Shown piece by piece: positions 5,695 through 5,917 of a stretch of DNA of 5,917 nucleotides. The notes under the pieces are model-generated. The model saw only the letters and a program-made list of their open reading frames with translations, was not told the DNA's origin and searched no databases. The stretch covers positions 1 to 5,917 of the forward strand of contig JALVZI010000627.1 of assembly GCA_027022125.1 (NCBI GenBank), in the 5' to 3' direction. A program made the translations under genes and the position numbers. Source of the DNA: Anaerolineae bacterium (GTDB lineage: Bacteria; Chloroflexota; Anaerolineae; 4572-78). Positions within the stretch are counted from its first letter, which is position 1. Each line of letters opens with the position of its first letter.

Positions 5695-5917
5695 GCACGC
5701 ACCGAAAAATAACGGCAATTTTGGCGATGGTACTGCTGCTGGCACTGGCGGGCTGCTCGCTGAGCGGCGAACAGCGCGAACTGGAAAAGCGTCTCTCGGC
5801 GGCGGATTTTCCCACCCCCGTGCCGACCCAACCGTCGCCCACACCAACCCCCTTCCCGAAACAGGCGCTCGAATTGGCAGCGCAACTGACCGGCACGGAA
5901 ACGGCGGTGGTTTCGGC
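5691..5917 (+). CDS. Lipoprotein with Thr/Pro-rich linker, 3' end beyond window
   Basis: Only the first 75 codons are present, and the frame is open to the window edge. Residues 1-21 form a lipoprotein signal peptide (H4-R5-K6, hydrophobic run 9-20, lipobox LAGC) with lipidated Cys22. Residues 26-36 are charged (EQREL EKRL), then 40-53 form a Pro/Thr linker (FPTPVPTQPSPTPTPF) as commonly seen between membrane anchor and folded domain in Chloroflexota surface proteins. Residues 54-75 (KQALELAAQLTGTETAVVS) begin the mature domain but are too few to name a family. Start choice is firm because of GGAGGT 6 nt upstream and the ATGA overlap with the pump gene. Its position suggests an accessory pump component such as a second adaptor or substrate-binding lipoprotein; that is inference only. 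Confidence 0.85.
   Translation, partial: MSTHRKITAILAMVLLLALAGCSLSGEQRELEKRLSAADFPTPVPTQPSPTPTPFPKQALELAAQLTGTETAVVS

Overview
The window is a compact, single-strand (+) drug-efflux-type locus. In order it holds an intergenic inverted-repeat element (about 3-111), a MarR-family regulator with its own promoter and a striking palindromic operator (135-785), a spacer built almost entirely of short tandem repeats (814-1023), and a tightly packed three-gene run: an HlyD/AcrA-type periplasmic adaptor lipoprotein (1034-2422), a full-length RND (AcrB/HAE1-type) transporter (2431-5694), and the start of a second lipoprotein cut by the window end (5691 onward). The adaptor and pump are 8 bp apart, and the pump and last gene overlap by ATGA, so these three are very probably co-transcribed and translationally coupled.

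Functionally, the pump couples proton entry to substrate extrusion. The lipid-anchored adaptor would hold the pump on the outer face of the cytoplasmic membrane. MarR would be the ligand-responsive repressor, acting first on its own promoter and perhaps, by read-through or a second site near 782-806, on the pump genes. No outer-membrane (TolC-type) channel gene is visible. The last gene is a lipoprotein with a Thr/Pro-rich linker whose family cannot be told from the 75 codons present.

Organism: moderately GC-rich coding sequence, Thr-Pro-rich linkers behind a lipobox, heptanucleotide tandem repeats between genes, and an RND pump without a visible outer-membrane partner best suggest a Chloroflexota (Anaerolineae-like) bacterium. 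Filamentous cyanobacteria are the alternative. This is an inference with no marker gene behind it.

The most noteworthy points are: (i) the 14-bp-arm dyad that embeds both promoter boxes of marR; (ii) the repeat-only spacer of ten perfect heptamers followed by octamer and heptamer arrays, directly upstream of the adaptor; (iii) an expanded Gly/Ser-rich segment at the position of the AcrB switch loop, plus Arg in place of the proton-relay Lys in TM10; (iv) mutually exclusive hairpins in the element at the left edge; (v) the unidentified lipoprotein coupled to the pump.
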